8,170 nt of DNA, taken from NCBI GenBank assembly GCA_024742655.1, contig JANSYB010000071.1:1-8170 (forward strand). The letters run 5' to 3'. Of this stretch, positions 7,200-8,170 are shown piece after piece; the first letter of the stretch is position 1, and every line of letters starts with the position of its first letter. A program made the translations under genes and the position numbers. Under the pieces are notes generated by a model. It was not told where the DNA came from. It searched no databases and saw only the letters and a program-made list of their open reading frames with translations. This stretch comes from Paracoccaceae bacterium (lineage in GTDB: Bacteria > Pseudomonadota > Alphaproteobacteria > Rhodobacterales > Rhodobacteraceae).

Positions 7200-7224
7200 T
7201 ATCGATATAATATCGCCACCGCAA
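7196..7224 (-). promoter_or_regulatory. Putative ars operon promoter
   Basis: On the minus strand TTGCGG (7224-7219) is a possible -35. Two -10 candidates follow: TATTAT (7212-7207) and GATAAT (7203-7198), each five of six to consensus, the second at 15 bases from TTGCGG. Neither pair is ideal. Both -10 choices place the transcription start about 3-12 bases before the arsR ATG. The AT-rich core lies between GC-rich flanks, as expected for a promoter. Confidence 0.5.
7203..7215. promoter_or_regulatory. Perfect palindrome over the ars -10 region, probable ArsR operator
   Basis: CGATAT-A-ATATCG is a perfect 13-base palindrome centred on 7209, embedded in the predicted arsR promoter and overlapping both candidate -10 hexamers. 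Repressor binding there would block RNA polymerase, the usual mode for ArsR proteins. The assignment is by position and symmetry; no binding data are implied. Confidence 0.6.
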
Positions 7225-7257
7225 TCCGGATTTTATGAATTTTTGATGACAAGGGCG

Positions 7258-7278
7258 CGGGCGACCGCCCGGAGGCGG
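7258..7278. repeat. GC-rich alternative hairpins between the ars promoter and the palindrome
   Basis: CGGGC (7258-7262) pairs with GCCCG (7267-7271) around loop GACC, and CCGCC (7265-7269) pairs with GGCGG (7274-7278) around CGGA. The two stems exclude one another. They directly adjoin the 24-base palindrome and make the third element in a row of dyads behind tyrS. The function is unknown, perhaps part of a transcription stop or a 3' end processing signal. Confidence 0.4.
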
Positions 7279-7302
7279 GCAAGAAAATGCGCATTTTCTT
7301 GC
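7279..7302. repeat. Perfect 24-base palindrome behind tyrS
   Basis: The left arm GCAAGAAAATGC (7279-7290) is followed immediately by its exact reverse complement GCATTTTCTTGC (7291-7302), with no spacer. As RNA it can form a stem of about ten pairs with a four-base loop. The next outward pair (G/G) does not match, so the symmetry ends sharply. It directly abuts the hairpin at 7303-7324. It could be part of a bidirectional terminator, an intergenic repeat element of the host genome, or a protein-binding site. Confidence 0.7.
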
Positions 7303-7324
7303 GCAGAATTTGTGAAAATTCTGC
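7303..7324 (-). terminator. Hairpin 12 bases after the tyrS stop, possible transcription terminator or 3' stabiliser
   Basis: GCAGAATTT (7303-7311) and AAATTCTGC (7316-7324) form a perfect 9-base stem with a 4-base loop, read as TCAC on the tyrS strand and as GTGA (a GNRA-type tetraloop) on the other strand. It is the first structure downstream of tyrS. There is no U-tract directly after it; the next bases form the 24-base palindrome, whose far arm is U-rich on this strand. A classical intrinsic terminator is therefore not fully met. Confidence 0.5.
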
Positions 7325-7336
7325 CGCGCCCGGGGA

Positions 7337-8170
7337 TCAGTCGGTCAGTTTGACCAGCGCGTGGCGTTTCTTGCCGGCCGACAGCTTGATCGGTGCGGCA
7401 AGCGCGCCGGCGTCGATCATCAGCCCCGAATCGGTCAGCGGCTGGTCGTCCAGCTTCGCCCCGTTCTCGGCAATCAGACGCTTGGCCTCCTTGCCGGATC
7501 CGGCCAGACCGGATTTGACGATCAGCTGCACGATGGAAATCCCGTCGCCCACATCCGCCGCCGACAATTCCAGTGTCGGCAAATCATCCCCGACGCCGCC
7601 CTTTTCGAACACTTCCCGTGCCGTGGCTTCGGCGTTTTCAGCCGCTTCCGCCCCGTGCAGCAGGGTCGTCACCTCTCTGGCCAGCACGATCTTGGCTTCA
7701 TTGATCTCGGCCCCTCCAAGCGCGCCCAGGCGCGCGCACTCCTCTACCGGCAATTCGGTGTAAAGCTTCAGGAACCGCCCCACATCGGCATCCATCGTGT
7801 TGCGCCAGAATTGCCAGAACTGGTAGGGGCTGCACATCTCGGCATTCAGCCAGATCGCGCCCTCGGCCGATTTGCCCATCTTGCGTCCGTCGGCGGTGGT
7901 CAGGAGCGGCGAGGTCAGCCCGTAGATCTCGTGATCCAGAACCCGGCGCGTCAGGTCGATCCCGTTGACGATATTGCCCCACTGGTCCGACCCGCCCATC
8001 TGCAAAAGGCAGCCGTAGCGGCGGTTCAGCTCAAGAAAGTCATAGGCCTGCAGGATCATGTAGTTGAATTCGAGGAACGACAGGGATTGCTCGCGGTCGA
8101 GGCGCGATTTCACCGACTCGAACGACAGCATCCGGTTGACCGAGAAATGCCGGCCGATGTCGCGCAGGAA
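7337..8170 (-). CDS. tyrS: Tyrosyl-tRNA synthetase, truncated at the right window edge
   Basis: This cytoplasmic class I aminoacyl-tRNA synthetase attaches tyrosine to tRNA-Tyr. The visible 277 residues are the C-terminal two thirds. The frame is open to the last base, so the ATG at 8131 is internal; about 140 N-terminal residues with the HIGH motif lie outside. In fragment numbering, [20 protein letters not shown] (1-20) and [13 protein letters not shown] (26-38) are typical TyrRS core. [10 protein letters not shown] (57-66) is the family signature for tyrosine binding. K97-MGKS-101 is the KMSKS loop in its KMGKS form. Residues about 210-277 form the S4-like RNA-binding domain ([18 protein letters not shown]). 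Nothing is broken. The stop is followed after 12 bases by hairpins separating it from the ars operon on the same strand. Confidence 0.97.
   Translation of the reverse strand, partial: FLRDIGRHFSVNRMLSFESVKSRLDREQSLSFLEFNYMILQAYDFLELNRRYGCLLQMGGSDQWGNIVNGIDLTRRVLDHEIYGLTSPLLTTADGRKMGKSAEGAIWLNAEMCSPYQFWQFWRNTMDADVGRFLKLYTELPVEECARLGALGGAEINEAKIVLAREVTTLLHGAEAAENAEATAREVFEKGGVGDDLPTLELSAADVGDGISIVQLIVKSGLAGSGKEAKRLIAENGAKLDDQPLTDSGLMIDAGALAAPIKLSAGKKRHALVKLTD

Noticed and set aside
7337..8131. ATG at 8131 as the tyrS start
   Set aside because: The frame continues open to the window edge with typical TyrRS sequence ([13 protein letters not shown]), so the true start is outside.

Overview
The window looks like a piece of chromosome from a high-GC alphaproteobacterium, most likely a marine Rhodobacterales (roseobacter-type) bacterium. 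This rests on GC-rich coding sequence with strong third-position GC, on the closeness of XerD, AroK, AroB and TyrS to what I know of that group, and on the xerD / aroK-aroB neighbourhood, which recurs in alphaproteobacteria. It is an inference from reading, not a database result. Eight complete or near-complete genes, one 49-codon gene and one truncated gene fill almost the whole window. No gap exceeds 150 bases. I see no tRNA, rRNA, CRISPR array, transposase or phage gene.

Region 1 (1-3480). A calcineurin-type metallophosphoesterase homologue runs rightward (89-907). It meets, tail to tail with a 64-base overlap, a leftward three-gene unit read from about 3480 down to 844: a 49-residue single-span membrane protein, a 510-residue exported helical-repeat-like protein of unknown function, and the tyrosine recombinase XerD. 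The three overlap by 14 and 4 bases, which suggests one translationally coupled message. The phosphoesterase homologue has lost the three ligands specific to metal site 1 but keeps all four ligands of metal site 2.

Region 2 (3481-5264). A short AT-rich divergent intergenic region separates that unit from aroK-aroB (rightward, ATGA overlap), which encode shikimate kinase and 3-dehydroquinate synthase of the shikimate pathway.

Region 3 (5271-7260). A compact leftward arsenic-resistance operon reads arsR - arsC - ACR3. ArsR is a repressor with a C-terminal cysteine cluster. ArsC is a low-molecular-weight-phosphatase-type arsenate reductase. ACR3 is an arsenite efflux permease. Together they sense arsenite, reduce arsenate and export the product. 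Palindromes sit over the predicted promoter and the arsR start codon, and arsR seems to have little or no untranslated leader.

Region 4 (7258-8170). The 3' two thirds of tyrS (leftward) is cut by the right window edge. It is followed, before the ars promoter, by a cluster of back-to-back hairpins that includes a perfect 24-base palindrome.

I see no convincing complete new defence or mobile system. The best candidates for undescribed biology are the exported protein plus mini-membrane protein coupled to xerD, the half-site phosphoesterase, and the hairpin cluster behind tyrS.
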